A stretch of 64,000 bases of DNA from positions 62,001 to 126,000 of the forward strand of contig JAJYIF010000004.1 of the NCBI GenBank assembly GCA_021790195.1. Direction: 5' to 3'. Below are positions 26,658 to 36,202 of the stretch, one piece after another. The notes below the pieces were generated by a model. The model made no database searches. It was not told the origin of the DNA and saw only the letters and a program-made list of their open reading frames with translations. The stretch is from Nitrospirota bacterium (GTDB taxonomy: Bacteria; Nitrospirota; Thermodesulfovibrionia; Thermodesulfovibrionales; UBA9159). Position 1 is the stretch's first letter. Every line of letters starts with the position of its first letter. The position numbers and the translations under genes are program-made.

Positions 26658-27173
26658 ATGTTTAGTCTGATCAGGACGATGTGGACAATTCTCTTGCATA
26701 TGTTCCGCAAGAGGGAGACTGTCCTCTACCCGGAAGAGAAGCCTTATATCCCGCCGAGATGGAGGGGAAGGATCATCCTTTCGAGGGACCCTGACGGAGA
26801 GGAGAGGTGCGTAGCGTGTTATCTCTGCGCTGTGGCCTGCCCTGTGGACTGTATCTCCCTGCAGGCGGCCGAGGACGGCCACGGGCGGAGATATCCGGAG
26901 TTCTTCCGCATAAATTTTTCACGCTGCATCTTTTGCGGGTTCTGTGAAGAGGCGTGTCCGACCTATGCCATTCAGCTTACGAATGACTTCGAGATGGGCG
27001 AGTATGTCCGGCAGAACCTGGTATATGAAAAAGAGGACCTGCTGATAAGCGGACCGGGCAAACATCCGGAGTATAATTTCTACCGTATGGCCGGACTGTC
27101 TATAAAGGGCAAGGACAAGGGCGAAGCTGTCAATGAGGAACAGCCTGTGGATGTTAGGGACTTGATGCCGTGA
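26658..27173 (+). CDS. nuoI: NADH-quinone oxidoreductase subunit I
   Basis: 171 residues, the two-[4Fe-4S] (N6a/N6b) ferredoxin subunit. C51-x2-C54-x2-C57-x3-C61 and C90-x2-C93-x2-C96-x3-C100 are complete; the second motif starts about 40 residues after the first, as usual. A hydrophobic N-terminal helix packs against the membrane arm. Confidence 0.95.
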   Translation: MFSLIRTMWTILLHMFRKRETVLYPEEKPYIPPRWRGRIILSRDPDGEERCVACYLCAVACPVDCISLQAAEDGHGRRYPEFFRINFSRCIFCGFCEEACPTYAIQLTNDFEMGEYVRQNLVYEKEDLLISGPGKHPEYNFYRMAGLSIKGKDKGEAVNEEQPVDVRDLMP

Positions 27174-27191
27174 AGAAAAAAGAAAAGGGAA

Positions 27192-27220
27192 AGCGTATAG
27201 CGAACAGCGTGTAGCGCATA
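27192..27220 (+). repeat. AGCG-unit short repeats between nuoI and nuoJ
   Basis: AGCGTATAGCGAACAGCG then TGTAGCGCATA: an AGCG unit recurring every 7-8 bp in the 58-bp gap. GGGAG follows as the nuoJ ribosome site. Confidence 0.5.
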
Positions 27221-27231
27221 CGGGAGAAAAG

Positions 27232-27741
27232 ATGAACATTACATTTTATTTAACAGCAGTTGTCGCCGTTATCTCCACCTTTATGGTTATTACGCGGCGT
27301 AACGCCGTCCATGCGCTCCTGTATCTCGTCGTCTCCCTCCTTTCGGTGGCCCTGATTTTCCTTATACTCGGCGCGCCTTTTATTGCCGCGCTGGAGGTGA
27401 TAATTTATGCGGGCGCCATCATGGTGCTCTTTGTGTTCGTGATAATGATGCTGAACCTCGGGCCCCAGTCTGTCGCGCAGGAAGGGCAGCTGCTTAGTCC
27501 CGGAATCTGGGTCGGTCCGGTTATTCTCACTGCGCTCCTCTCCGGAGAGTTGCTCTATGTTCTCCTGCGGACACCGGGCAGGGTCTTTAATATAACAACC
27601 GTCTCGCCGAAACTGGTCGGCATGGCCCTGATGGGACCGTATGTGCTCGGCGTGGAGCTCGCCTCGATGCTCCTCCTTGCCGGACTGGTGGGCGCTTATC
27701 ATCTCGGACGAAAAGACAGATCCGATGGAGGGGCGTCATGA
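27232..27741 (+). CDS. nuoJ: NADH-quinone oxidoreductase subunit J
   Basis: 169 residues, five membrane helices. The conserved helix 3 [25 protein letters not shown], with its pi-bulge tyrosine, is intact. GGGAG precedes the ATG. Overlaps nuoK by ATGA. Confidence 0.95.
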   Translation: MNITFYLTAVVAVISTFMVITRRNAVHALLYLVVSLLSVALIFLILGAPFIAALEVIIYAGAIMVLFVFVIMMLNLGPQSVAQEGQLLSPGIWVGPVILTALLSGELLYVLLRTPGRVFNITTVSPKLVGMALMGPYVLGVELASMLLLAGLVGAYHLGRKDRSDGGAS

Positions 27742-28049
27742 TGCCGCAGGCGCTGCTGGAGCATGGGTTCCTTCTCGCGGGAGCGCTCTTTGCGCTTGGA
27801 CTGATAGGAGTCATGGTAAGGCGTAATATCCTTTTCATACTCCTTTCGATAGAGATAATGCTCAATGCATCCGGGCTGGCATTTGTGGCGGCCGGCGCCC
27901 GATGGGGGCAGCCCGACGGACAGGTCATGTTCATCTTTATTCTTGCAATGGCGGCTGCTGAGGTTTCCGTGGGGCTAGCCCTCGTTATCAGACTCTACCA
28001 CGTCTTTAAGTCGCTCGACGCCGACTGTGCGAGCAGGATGAAAGGCTGA
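27738..28049 (+). CDS. nuoK: NADH-quinone oxidoreductase subunit K
   Basis: 103 residues, three membrane helices, MrpC-like. The glutamate in helix 2 ([10 protein letters not shown]) and in helix 3 ([12 protein letters not shown]) needed for proton relay are both present. Overlaps nuoJ by 4 bp and is followed by nuoL after one base. Confidence 0.95.
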   Translation: MMPQALLEHGFLLAGALFALGLIGVMVRRNILFILLSIEIMLNASGLAFVAAGARWGQPDGQVMFIFILAMAAAEVSVGLALVIRLYHVFKSLDADCASRMKG

Positions 28050-28050
28050 T

Positions 28051-29943
28051 ATGCCCGAACTTCTCTGGCTTATACCTGCCTTGCCGCTTCTGGGATTCAT
28101 TGTCCTGGTCGCGGCAGGGTCTAGGCTTTCAAGAAGGACGGTTGCGATCGTAGGCACAGGCTCCGTGGGCATTGCGGCGGCGCTTTCAATATTTCTGGGA
28201 ACAGGTTTTCTCGCTTATCCGCCTCTTTCACACCACTACTCACAGACCCTCTGGACGTGGATCGATCTCGGAGATTTCAGGCCTTCCATTTCCTTTTACC
28301 TCGACCCGCTCTCCCTGGTCATGGTGTTTGTCGTCACGGTCGTAGGTTTTCTCATCCATCTCTATTCGACTGAATTCATGTCGGAAGAGGAGGGCTACAG
28401 CCGGTTCTTTGCTTACATGAATCTCTTCGTGGGCTCGATGCTCATTCTCGTTCTTGCCGACAATCTCCTCTTGTTGTATCTCGGCTGGGAGGGGGTGGGG
28501 CTCTGCAGTTATCTCCTCATCGGCTTCTGGTACAAGGACACTGCAAACGGTAAGGCGGCAATGAAGGCCTTCATTGTGACACGCATCGGCGATACCGCTA
28601 TGGCGGTCGGGCTCTTTCTTATCTTTGTGAATCTCAGGACATTGAATATACAGGAAGTCATGCAGAAGGCGCTGCAGAGCTGGCCTGAAAGTTCGGCTCT
28701 GGCTGTCGCTGCTGCCGCCCTTCTTTTGGGGGGCGCTCTTGGAAAGTCCGCCCAGCTTCCGCTGCAGACCTGGCTGCCCGACGCCATGGCCGGGCCCACT
28801 CCCGTGAGCGCGCTGATCCACGCGGCCACGATGGTGACGGCGGGGGTGTATCTGATCGCTAGGACAAACGTGCTCTTTACGCTTGCGCCCGTTGTCCAGG
28901 AGGCCGTGGCGATCATTGGCGCCCTGACCCTGCTTCTTGCGGGATTCAGTGCGCTGACCCAGCACGATATCAAGAGAGTTCTTGCATACTCGACCATCAG
29001 CCAGATAGGATACATGTTCCTCGCCCTCGGAGTGGGGGCGTGGTCTGCGGCAATCTTCCATTTTATGACACACGCCTTTTTTAAGGCCCTTCTGTTTCTC
29101 GGCGCCGGGTCTGTCATCCTTGCGCTTGAGGACGAACATAATATGTTCAAGATGGGAGGACTCCGGACGGAGCTCCCTGTGACATTCAGGACATTTCTAA
29201 TAGGCGCCGCCTCTCTTTCCGCCCTGCCGCTCGTGACCGCGGGGTTTTACAGCAAGGACCTGATTATCTGGTCTTCCTGGTCTTCGGATAAGGGAGGCCC
29301 CCTCCTTTGGGCAGCGGGTTTTGCGGGGGCGCTGCTCACTTCCCTTTATACATTCCGGATGGTGTTTCTCACCTTTTTCGGCGAGAAAAAGGGAGTGGTG
29401 AACAAGAGACCGGGAATACGGATGAAGATACCGCTCGTCATACTTGCGGCGCTTTCCATTGTCGGCGGCTTTGTAGAATTGCCCCGCACCCTCGGTAATT
29501 TCCCGGCGTTTTCCGGCTTTCTGAATACAGTATTGCCGCCTGTAGAAACGGCTCACGGGGACCTGTCGCTGGAGGCAATAATGCAGATCGGCGCTTCGCT
29601 GCTTTCAATCCTTGGGATCTATGCCGCTTATATTCTGTTTCTCAAGAGACGCCGATATACCGAGGAACTGGGCATTGTCCCCATATCGCAGGCAATTCAC
29701 CGTTTCTGGTTTTCGGGATGGGGGTTCGATTGGTTATATGACAGGCTTTTCGTAAGACCTTTCTTCTGGGCGGCCCGCATCAACAGGGACGATTTTATCG
29801 ACCTGATATACGCGGGTGTCGCCTGGTATAACAGGTTCCTTCACAGGGCCTTGAGTCTTACACAGTCCGGCAGGATCAGATGGTATGCAGCGGGGATCAC
29901 CCTTGGAGCGATAATAACGATCGGGATTGCGGTGATTCTATGA
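28051..29943 (+). CDS. nuoL: NADH-quinone oxidoreductase subunit L
   Basis: 630 residues, antiporter-like distal membrane subunit. Conserved pump residues lie in [14 protein letters not shown] and [30 protein letters not shown], and in [14 protein letters not shown]. A long C-terminal region carries the lateral amphipathic helix. Its stop overlaps the nuoM ATG. Confidence 0.96.
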   Translation: [630 protein letters not shown]

Positions 29944-31481
29944 TTCTGATCTTGCTCATACTCATACCTTTTGCCGGCGGACTGCTTTCATGGCTTTTGA
30001 GCCGCTGGAGCGACAAATGGCCCAGATGGCTTTCCCTTGTCGCCGTCGGGCTCGATCTGGCGCTCGCGTTTTCTCTCTGGATCGGTCATCGGAGCAGTCT
30101 CTATTTCATTGGAAAAGAGACATGGATTGCCGAAGTGAAGATTAAATGGATACCCGGACTCGGCATAGGTTTTCATCTCGCCATGGATGGTCTCAGTCTC
30201 CTCATGGTGATGCTTACCGCCTTCCTCGGCATCATGTCGGTTGCGGCCTCATGGACGGAGATAAGGGAGAGGGTGGGCTTTTTCCACTTCAATCTCATGT
30301 GGAGCCTTGCCGGGATCGTCGGCGTTTTCCTGTCCCTCGATCTCTTCCTCTTTTATTTCTTCTGGGAGCTGATGCTCGTCCCGATGTATTTTCTCATAGC
30401 GCTCTGGGGACACGAGAGACGAATCTATGCCGCCGTGAAGTTCTTCATATTTACCCAGCTGAGCGGCTTGCTCATGTTGGCCTCAATCCTCGGTCTGTAT
30501 TTCGCCCACGGTCAATCCACCGGGACATTCACGTTCGACTACGAGCAGCTTTTGGGGACAACCATGAGTTCAACAAAGGCGTTGTTCCTCATGCTCGGCT
30601 TCGTTATCGCCTTTCTCGTGAAGCTCCCCGCGGTGCCTTTTCACACCTGGCTGCCTGATGCCCATACGGAAGCGCCGACTGCCGGAAGCGTTATCCTTGC
30701 GGGACTGCTTCTTAAGACGGGTGCGTACGGCTTGCTCCGTTTTGCGGTACCGCTTTTCCCGGGGACCGCGTCCGATTTCAGCAATATCGCGATGGTCCTG
30801 GGCGTGGCAGGCATCCTCTACGGCGCAATGCTCGCCTTTGCGCAGAGAGATTTCAAACGCCTTGTGGCATATACGAGCGTGAGCCACATGGGCTTTGTGC
30901 TTCTCGGGATTTTTGCCGGGAACGCCCTGGCTCTTCAGGGGGCGGTAATACAGATTATCTGTCACGGCGTCAGCACGGGGGCCTTGTTTATTATCGTTGG
31001 AGCGCTGCAGGAGCGGATACATAGCCGCGACCTTGAAAAGATGGGCGGCCTGTGGACAGTCGCCCCGAGAATAGGAGGAGCGGGGCTCTTCTTTGCGCTT
31101 GCGTCTCTCGGCCTGCCGGGGCTGGGCAATTTTGTCGGAGAATTTCTGGTGCTGGCAGGGGCATACGCAGTGAATCCGGGTCTGACAGTCGTTGCTACGG
31201 TGGGCCTCGTGGCGGCAACCCTCTACTCTTTGTGGATGGTGCAGGGGGCTTTCTTCGGTCCCAGGAAGGAAGGACCTAAGGTCCCCGATTTCGGAGCGCG
31301 TGAGATGTCGGTTGTGCTGCTGATGATGGCGGTGATAGTCTGGATAGGTATCTATCCAAGACCCATCATAAAGGCCGCAACGAGGACGGTGAACACATTG
31401 AGGCAGACGGTCGGCCCCGTTCAGTCGAACAAGAAGGCCACGCAGCCTTCATCCCCCGGCGGGAACTATGATCCTCAGTGA
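29940..31481 (+). CDS. nuoM: NADH-quinone oxidoreductase subunit M
   Basis: 513 residues, about fourteen helices, antiporter-like. The pump motifs FYFFWELMLVPMYF and KLPAVPFHTWLPDAHTEAPT are intact. The ATG overlaps the nuoL stop (ATGA), and its end overlaps nuoN by 14 bp. Confidence 0.96.
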   Translation: MILILLILIPFAGGLLSWLLSRWSDKWPRWLSLVAVGLDLALAFSLWIGHRSSLYFIGKETWIAEVKIKWIPGLGIGFHLAMDGLSLLMVMLTAFLGIMSVAASWTEIRERVGFFHFNLMWSLAGIVGVFLSLDLFLFYFFWELMLVPMYFLIALWGHERRIYAAVKFFIFTQLSGLLMLASILGLYFAHGQSTGTFTFDYEQLLGTTMSSTKALFLMLGFVIAFLVKLPAVPFHTWLPDAHTEAPTAGSVILAGLLLKTGAYGLLRFAVPLFPGTASDFSNIAMVLGVAGILYGAMLAFAQRDFKRLVAYTSVSHMGFVLLGIFAGNALALQGAVIQIICHGVSTGALFIIVGALQERIHSRDLEKMGGLWTVAPRIGGAGLFFALASLGLPGLGNFVGEFLVLAGAYAVNPGLTVVATVGLVAATLYSLWMVQGAFFGPRKEGPKVPDFGAREMSVVLLMMAVIVWIGIYPRPIIKAATRTVNTLRQTVGPVQSNKKATQPSSPGGNYDPQ

Positions 31482-32898
31482 CCTTGCCCCCTTGATGCCC
31501 TTTATCATCATCGCCGCCTCGCCGGTGATCATTATGCTCGCCCTGTCATTTTGCAGGAGCTGCGTGCTCGCATATGTGTTGACCCTCTGCGGGATCGTCG
31601 CGTCGCTGATCTCGCTTTTCGTAATTTCGCCTCTTGTCCCACGGCGGATCACGCCTATTCTTCTTGTTGACGGGTATGCCCTCTGCTTCCTTGGTTTGAT
31701 CCTTGCGGCGAGCTTTGTGACGGCGGTCTTGTCTTATGACTATTTCAAAGACCGCAAAGGAAATCCGGAAGAATACTATATTCTTCTGCTCCTTGCGGTC
31801 CTGGGCTCGTCCGTTCTCGTGGCCTCGAGCCATTTCGCTTCCTTCTTCCTCGGACTTGAGGTCCTTAGTGTGTCGCTGTATGCCCTTATCGGGTACACGA
31901 GGAACGAGCTTAGCATCGAAGCCGGGGTAAAGTACCTCGTCCTGGCCGCAACTTCGGCGGCCTTTCTGCTCTTCGGGATCGCTCTGCTTTACGGCGAAGC
32001 GGGGACGATGGATTTCTCTCTTCTGGGTCCGAGGCTACTCTCCGGCAGCGTGAACAGTTTTGTGGTTGTGACCGGTCTCGCAATGGTGGTTGTCGGAATA
32101 GGATTCAAGCTTGCAGTCGCCCCCTTCCATATGTGGACCGCCGACGTATACGAGGGTGCGCCTGCGCCTGTGACGGCCTTTGTGGCTACTGTGTCGAAGG
32201 GCGCCATGTTTGCTCTGCTCCTCCGGTATTCTGTAAAGGTTGAAATGCACGCGCAAAGTTCGTTGTTCGCCGCCTTTGCGGTCATCGCGATCCTTTCAAT
32301 GTTCACTGGAAATCTCCTTGCGCTCCTTCAGGACAATGTTAAGCGCATTCTCGCGTATTCTTCTATCGCCCATCTCGGCTATCTGCTCGTGGCCTTTCTT
32401 TCGAGCGGCCCGATGAGGGTTACGGCTGTGACCTTCTATCTCGTCGCCTACTTTATCACTACGCTCGGCGCGTTTGGAGTGGTCACCGTTCTTTCTGGCA
32501 AGGAAAGGGATGCGGACGCCATGGATGACTATCGCGGCCTTGCGAAACACAGGCCGTGGCTTGCGGGAATTTTCTCTGCAATGCTCTTTTCATTGGCGGG
32601 CATCCCCCTCACTGCGGGGTTCATCGGAAAGTTCTATATTATAGCGGCGGGCATCGGCTCTGCCTTGTGGCTGCTTGTGATAACGCTCGTGATCAATAGC
32701 GCCATCGGCCTGTTCTATTATCTGAGGATCATCGTGGCGATGTACTCCTGTACGGCCGGGGAAGCCGAGGCCTTGCCTTCTCTTTCATTGAGGGGCGGTC
32801 TGATGCTCGCGTTTCTGACGGTCCTGCTGATATGGCTCGGAATATATCCCGGACCTCTTCTTCAAACTATCAGCTTCATGACAGGCGGGTCTCTTTAA
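31468..32898 (+). CDS. nuoN: NADH-quinone oxidoreductase subunit N
   Basis: 476 residues, antiporter-like subunit closing the operon. FLGLEVLSVSLYALIGY and FKLAVAPFHMWTADVYEGAP carry the conserved glutamate and lysine. It converges with the histidine kinase gene 41 bp away. I see no hairpin terminator in the gap. Confidence 0.96.
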   Translation: MILSDLAPLMPFIIIAASPVIIMLALSFCRSCVLAYVLTLCGIVASLISLFVISPLVPRRITPILLVDGYALCFLGLILAASFVTAVLSYDYFKDRKGNPEEYYILLLLAVLGSSVLVASSHFASFFLGLEVLSVSLYALIGYTRNELSIEAGVKYLVLAATSAAFLLFGIALLYGEAGTMDFSLLGPRLLSGSVNSFVVVTGLAMVVVGIGFKLAVAPFHMWTADVYEGAPAPVTAFVATVSKGAMFALLLRYSVKVEMHAQSSLFAAFAVIAILSMFTGNLLALLQDNVKRILAYSSIAHLGYLLVAFLSSGPMRVTAVTFYLVAYFITTLGAFGVVTVLSGKERDADAMDDYRGLAKHRPWLAGIFSAMLFSLAGIPLTAGFIGKFYIIAAGIGSALWLLVITLVINSAIGLFYYLRIIVAMYSCTAGEAEALPSLSLRGGLMLAFLTVLLIWLGIYPGPLLQTISFMTGGSL

Positions 32899-32939
32899 TC
32901 CATCGGGGGCTTAACAGAATATTGAAAAGTGGCGGGATT

Positions 32940-34928
32940 CTACTGCTTGGCGCCGGCGAGCAATTCATGGAGCTTGGAGCTTAGAGACTGCAGGTTATAT
33001 GGCTTCGCCATGGTCCCCTTGAATCCATATTCGCTATAATTTGCCATGATCGGGTCGTCCGAATAGCCGCTCGACACGATCGCCCTGATCTCGGGGTCGA
33101 CAGCAATCATTCCTTTGATCGCCTCCCCTCCTCCCATGCCGCCCCTTACGGTCAAATCCAGTATAACGGCGTCAAAAGGCCTGCCAGACCTGAGGGCATT
33201 AGTATACTTGCAGATCGCCTCTTCCCCTTTTTCGGCAAATTCGACCTCGTATCCGAGGTTCTCAAGCATCCTTCCTGTCACTACCCTTACGAGCTCCTCG
33301 TCGTCCATTACCAGTATCCTCCCTTTGCCGGCAAAGAGGACTTTCTTGTTATTATCCTTCGGCTCGGGAGGCTTCTTCGATGCAGGAAGGTATATGCAGA
33401 ACTTGCTTCCTACGCCTATCTGGGATTTGACGTCTATTATCCCATTGTGTCTTTTGATTATCGAATACGAAGTTGCAAGGCCGAGGCCTTTACCTTTTTC
33501 CTTTGTCGTGAAGTACGGATCGAAGATCCTGGAAAGATGCTGTTCGGGGATTCCCGATCCGGTGTCCTCTATCGCTATCACGACGTATCTTCCGGGATTG
33601 AGAGAAAGGCCGCTCTTTTCATCCACCACGAGATTATTGACGTTTATGTCTACGGTCCCGCCGCCCTGCATAGCGTCGCTTGCATTGAGGACGATATTGT
33701 TAATCGCCTGGCCGAGCTGCACTTCGTCCGCCTCGACAGGCCATAGATTGGAGTCCATCGAAAACTTGTAGCTCACATTCGAGCCGCTCAACGCAAATCT
33801 GACTGCGCTCTGGATGACGGAAGGCAGAGAGACGGTCCTCCTGGCCGGCTCGCCGCCCTTCGAGAAGGTAAGGAGCTGCTGCGTGAGCTTCTTGGAGAGT
33901 TCGAGCGACTTTTCAGCTGCTTCGATCAGCTGATAAAGCTTGCCGTCCTTTTCGGAGAGAGTCTTTGCAAGGGACATGTTCCCGAAGACGCCCTGCAGAA
34001 GGTTGTTGAAATCGTGGGCAATGCCCCCGGCCAAAAGCCCGATGGCTTCCAGCTTCTGCGCGCGGAGAACGCGCTCCTCGAGCAGGTGTTTTTCGGTTAT
34101 GTTACGTATTATCTCTATGGAGGAGGTGGTGTTGCCCGAGGCGTCTCTCAGGGGATACGATTTTGTTTCGACATAGACGGCGTTGCCCGCCTTGTCCTGG
34201 TGCCTGTGGACGGAAACAGCGGGCTCGTCTTTTTCCAGGGACCGACGAACAGCGCAATCCTGCCCCGCTTCGTGGCACGGCCGCTCTCCCCGGTGAGAGA
34301 CTTCGTAGCAGTGCCTTCCTATAATATCTTGAAGGTCCATATGCACTTGCCGGCAATAGGCGTTGTTTACAGAAATGATCCTGTAATCCCTGTCAACTAC
34401 GATAAAGCCTTCGTCTACGGTATCGAGGATGCTCTTGACGAATTCGCGGCTGGCCCGCAGGTCTTCTTCGGTATTCTTGAGTCCGGTGATGTCCCTGCTG
34501 ATGGCTAATATTCCGGCGACATTGCCAAGGGCGTCAAAAACGGGGACTTTGACGGTATCGAGATAAATTTTTTCGCCGTCCCCCCTGGTATAGAGCTCTT
34601 CAAAGCGAAGGGTCCTGCGGTTTTCGGTCACCTCGCGGTCGCTCTTCACGCATGTTTCGAGCAGGTCCGGAGGCAGGAGGTCGTCAGCGGTCTTTCCGAT
34701 GATTTCTCCCGTGCCCAATCCTGTGAAGTCTTCCATGGCCTTGTTGACAAATATGTGCCGGCCCCCGGCGTCCTTGAAATACACAAGGTCCGGGATCGCA
34801 GATATCAAGGTGTGTAATCTCGAAGCCAGTTCTCTGATGGCATCTATTTCGGCGAGGCTGTCAGAAGCCATCAGACTCTCTTCCGGAAGAAGCCCGGCTC
34901 TGCGTCTGTCGTCCGACGAAACGTCCAC
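32940..34928 (-). CDS. PAS-PAS hybrid histidine kinase with C-terminal receiver
   Basis: 662 residues. Two PAS domains (~35-155 and ~160-285), HisKA phosphoacceptor H305 in GGIAHDFNNLL, the ATPase N/G boxes (NNIVLNASDAM, EDTGSGIP, FDPYFTTKEKGKGLGLA), then a receiver domain near 530-655 with phospho-acceptor D591. No membrane segment is visible, so it is probably cytoplasmic; residues 207-236 (CYE..HRGERPCHEAGQDC) carry four cysteines inside the second PAS, which could be a redox or metal site. GTG start with GGGGGA; an ATG at 34871 is possible. Divergent from nuoN; the response regulator just upstream is a likely partner. Confidence 0.9.
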   Translation of the reverse strand: MDVSSDDRRRAGLLPEESLMASDSLAEIDAIRELASRLHTLISAIPDLVYFKDAGGRHIFVNKAMEDFTGLGTGEIIGKTADDLLPPDLLETCVKSDREVTENRRTLRFEELYTRGDGEKIYLDTVKVPVFDALGNVAGILAISRDITGLKNTEEDLRASREFVKSILDTVDEGFIVVDRDYRIISVNNAYCRQVHMDLQDIIGRHCYEVSHRGERPCHEAGQDCAVRRSLEKDEPAVSVHRHQDKAGNAVYVETKSYPLRDASGNTTSSIEIIRNITEKHLLEERVLRAQKLEAIGLLAGGIAHDFNNLLQGVFGNMSLAKTLSEKDGKLYQLIEAAEKSLELSKKLTQQLLTFSKGGEPARRTVSLPSVIQSAVRFALSGSNVSYKFSMDSNLWPVEADEVQLGQAINNIVLNASDAMQGGGTVDINVNNLVVDEKSGLSLNPGRYVVIAIEDTGSGIPEQHLSRIFDPYFTTKEKGKGLGLATSYSIIKRHNGIIDVKSQIGVGSKFCIYLPASKKPPEPKDNNKKVLFAGKGRILVMDDEELVRVVTGRMLENLGYEVEFAEKGEEAICKYTNALRSGRPFDAVILDLTVRGGMGGGEAIKGMIAVDPEIRAIVSSGYSDDPIMANYSEYGFKGTMAKPYNLQSLSSKLHELLAGAKQ

Positions 34929-34961
34929 GGAATTCCCCCTCTGCAGCGAACTATTGTTACT

Positions 34962-35156
34962 TTAAGAGCGGGAAACAGCTCTCATGCAGTCCTTGCGCCA
35001 CAGGCAGTTCACCTGATCGCATTCATGGCCGCCGATGGCATAACAGTCTGCATTTCCCTCGGCCCTCTGGATGGCCCTGATGAGGTCCGCCTTATCCACT
35101 TTTGCCAAGCGGATGTTCATCTTTTCGGCAATTTGCCTTATTTCTTTCATTTGCAT
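34962..35156 (-). CDS. small SAP/Rho-N-like protein with C-terminal cysteines
   Basis: 64 residues. The segment KMNIRLAKVDKADLIRAIQRAEGN resembles a SAP or Rho N-terminal helix-extended-loop-helix, usually nucleic-acid binding. The C-terminal part CDQVNCLWRKDC has three cysteines plus one upstream (C38), a possible metal site. Similar small proteins are common beside two-component genes in Nitrospirota and Geobacter relatives. It overlaps the response regulator by 10 bp, implying translational coupling. Confidence 0.65.
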   Translation of the reverse strand: MQMKEIRQIAEKMNIRLAKVDKADLIRAIQRAEGNADCYAIGGHECDQVNCLWRKDCMRAVSRS

Positions 35157-35518
35157 ATGGCCTGGTCCCCGGCAGTCATCATTTTTTTTATGGTCTCCTT
35201 AAGCTCCGAGAGGTCCGAAGATTTTACAATATAAGCGTCTGCGCACCAGACGGCGAAATCGTCCCTGTAGTCGTAAGCCGTAAGCATTATGATCGGAAGG
35301 TCCGATCTGTAATCCTTCATCCGTCTAAGCAGTTCTATGCCCTCGTCTCTGCGGGACATCCATATATCCAGGGTAACGAGGTCAGGGTTTTCCTCCAGGA
35401 GCAGCTTCATTCCCTGCTCGCCCGTGCTTGCGGTGACTACCTGATAGCCCTCTTCGCGGAGCTCTTCGCTATAGAGCCTGCATTTGTCCTCTTCGTCGTC
35501 AATTATGAGTATCTTCAT
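35147..35518 (-). CDS. single-domain response regulator receiver
   Basis: 123 residues. The phosphorylation site set D7/D8, D51 (TLDIWM), T80 and K99 is complete. No output domain is present, so it acts through protein interaction, as CheY or Spo0F do. Together with the SAP-like small gene and the hybrid kinase it makes a small signalling cluster on the - strand. Confidence 0.88.
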   Translation of the reverse strand: MKILIIDDEEDKCRLYSEELREEGYQVVTASTGEQGMKLLLEENPDLVTLDIWMSRRDEGIELLRRMKDYRSDLPIIMLTAYDYRDDFAVWCADAYIVKSSDLSELKETIKKMMTAGDQAICK

Positions 35519-35699
35519 TGATCAGGGCCTCTTGCCCGGCGCGCTGCCTTCCAAAAAGCCACACTCCTCAGTTTTCTACCTTCAGTTTACTATTAACCGG
35601 CGAAATGTCAATGCAGAAGCCCCTCCGGATTGACTAAGGCGCATTTCGGGTGTAAAAGGGAAGCAAGGAGGCCGTGCACGCCGCGCAGAATGTCTGACT

Positions 35700-35855
35700 T
35701 TAGGCGGTTTTACTGGGTCTTGGGAACCATGACGGGCCAAGTAAAGAAAAGGGCCGCCTGAAGAAATCTTCGAACCGTCTCTCCATATCCTCAAACGGAG
35801 AAAGGGGTCTGGCAGGCTCGATCTTAGCTAATTCCTTAGATTTTTCCTTTGCCAT
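35700..35855 (-). pseudogene. Hsp20-type small heat-shock protein, N-terminal fragment
   Basis: 51 residues starting MAKEKSKELAKIEPARPLSP, then a stop codon after FPRPSKTA. The N-terminus with SPFEDMERRFEDFFRRPFSL matches the start of bacterial Hsp20 proteins, which continue with an alpha-crystallin domain of about 90 residues. That domain is absent here in all frames to 35520. AAGGTG precedes the ATG, so the start seems real and the gene is truncated. Confidence 0.7.
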
Positions 35856-35973
35856 AACGCACCTTCGAGCTTGAAGTATATCGTTCTTCTGATTCTTCAT
35901 CTTACCTAGAAATCCCGGAAAGAATCGACATTCTGACTGACTTGTAGTAACCTTGAATAAGGAGGTCACGGAA

Positions 35974-36183
35974 ATGGAGCAAACGCATAAACACAAGCAT
36001 GAATATGAGACCATTTATCATCCCAGTCCCGCATCGAAGGCAAGGGCGATGGGAATCGAGGCCGCGGAGATCAGGAGATGCAGGACGTGCCGGCAGGAAA
36101 TGACTTTTGTGTTTGTAGGGAACGAATGGTTTCCGTTGTTCGAGGATCAGTCCTTTGAAGAGCAGGGCGTGCTTCTGGCTTAG
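35974..36183 (+). CDS. small hypothetical protein with CxxC
   Basis: 69 residues. His/Lys-rich start (EQTHKHKHEYET), then CRTC and an aromatic C-terminal part. GGAGGTC is well placed before the ATG. The CRTC and the N-terminal histidines could bind a metal. I do not recognise the family. Confidence 0.55.
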   Translation: MEQTHKHKHEYETIYHPSPASKARAMGIEAAEIRRCRTCRQEMTFVFVGNEWFPLFEDQSFEEQGVLLA

Positions 36184-36202
36184 CCGCGTAAGGGCCCGAA
36201 TC

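Noticed and set aside
35582-35699. Continuation of the Hsp20 gene past its stop codon
   Set aside because: None of the three - strand frames shows alpha-crystallin features; the gene is simply truncated here.
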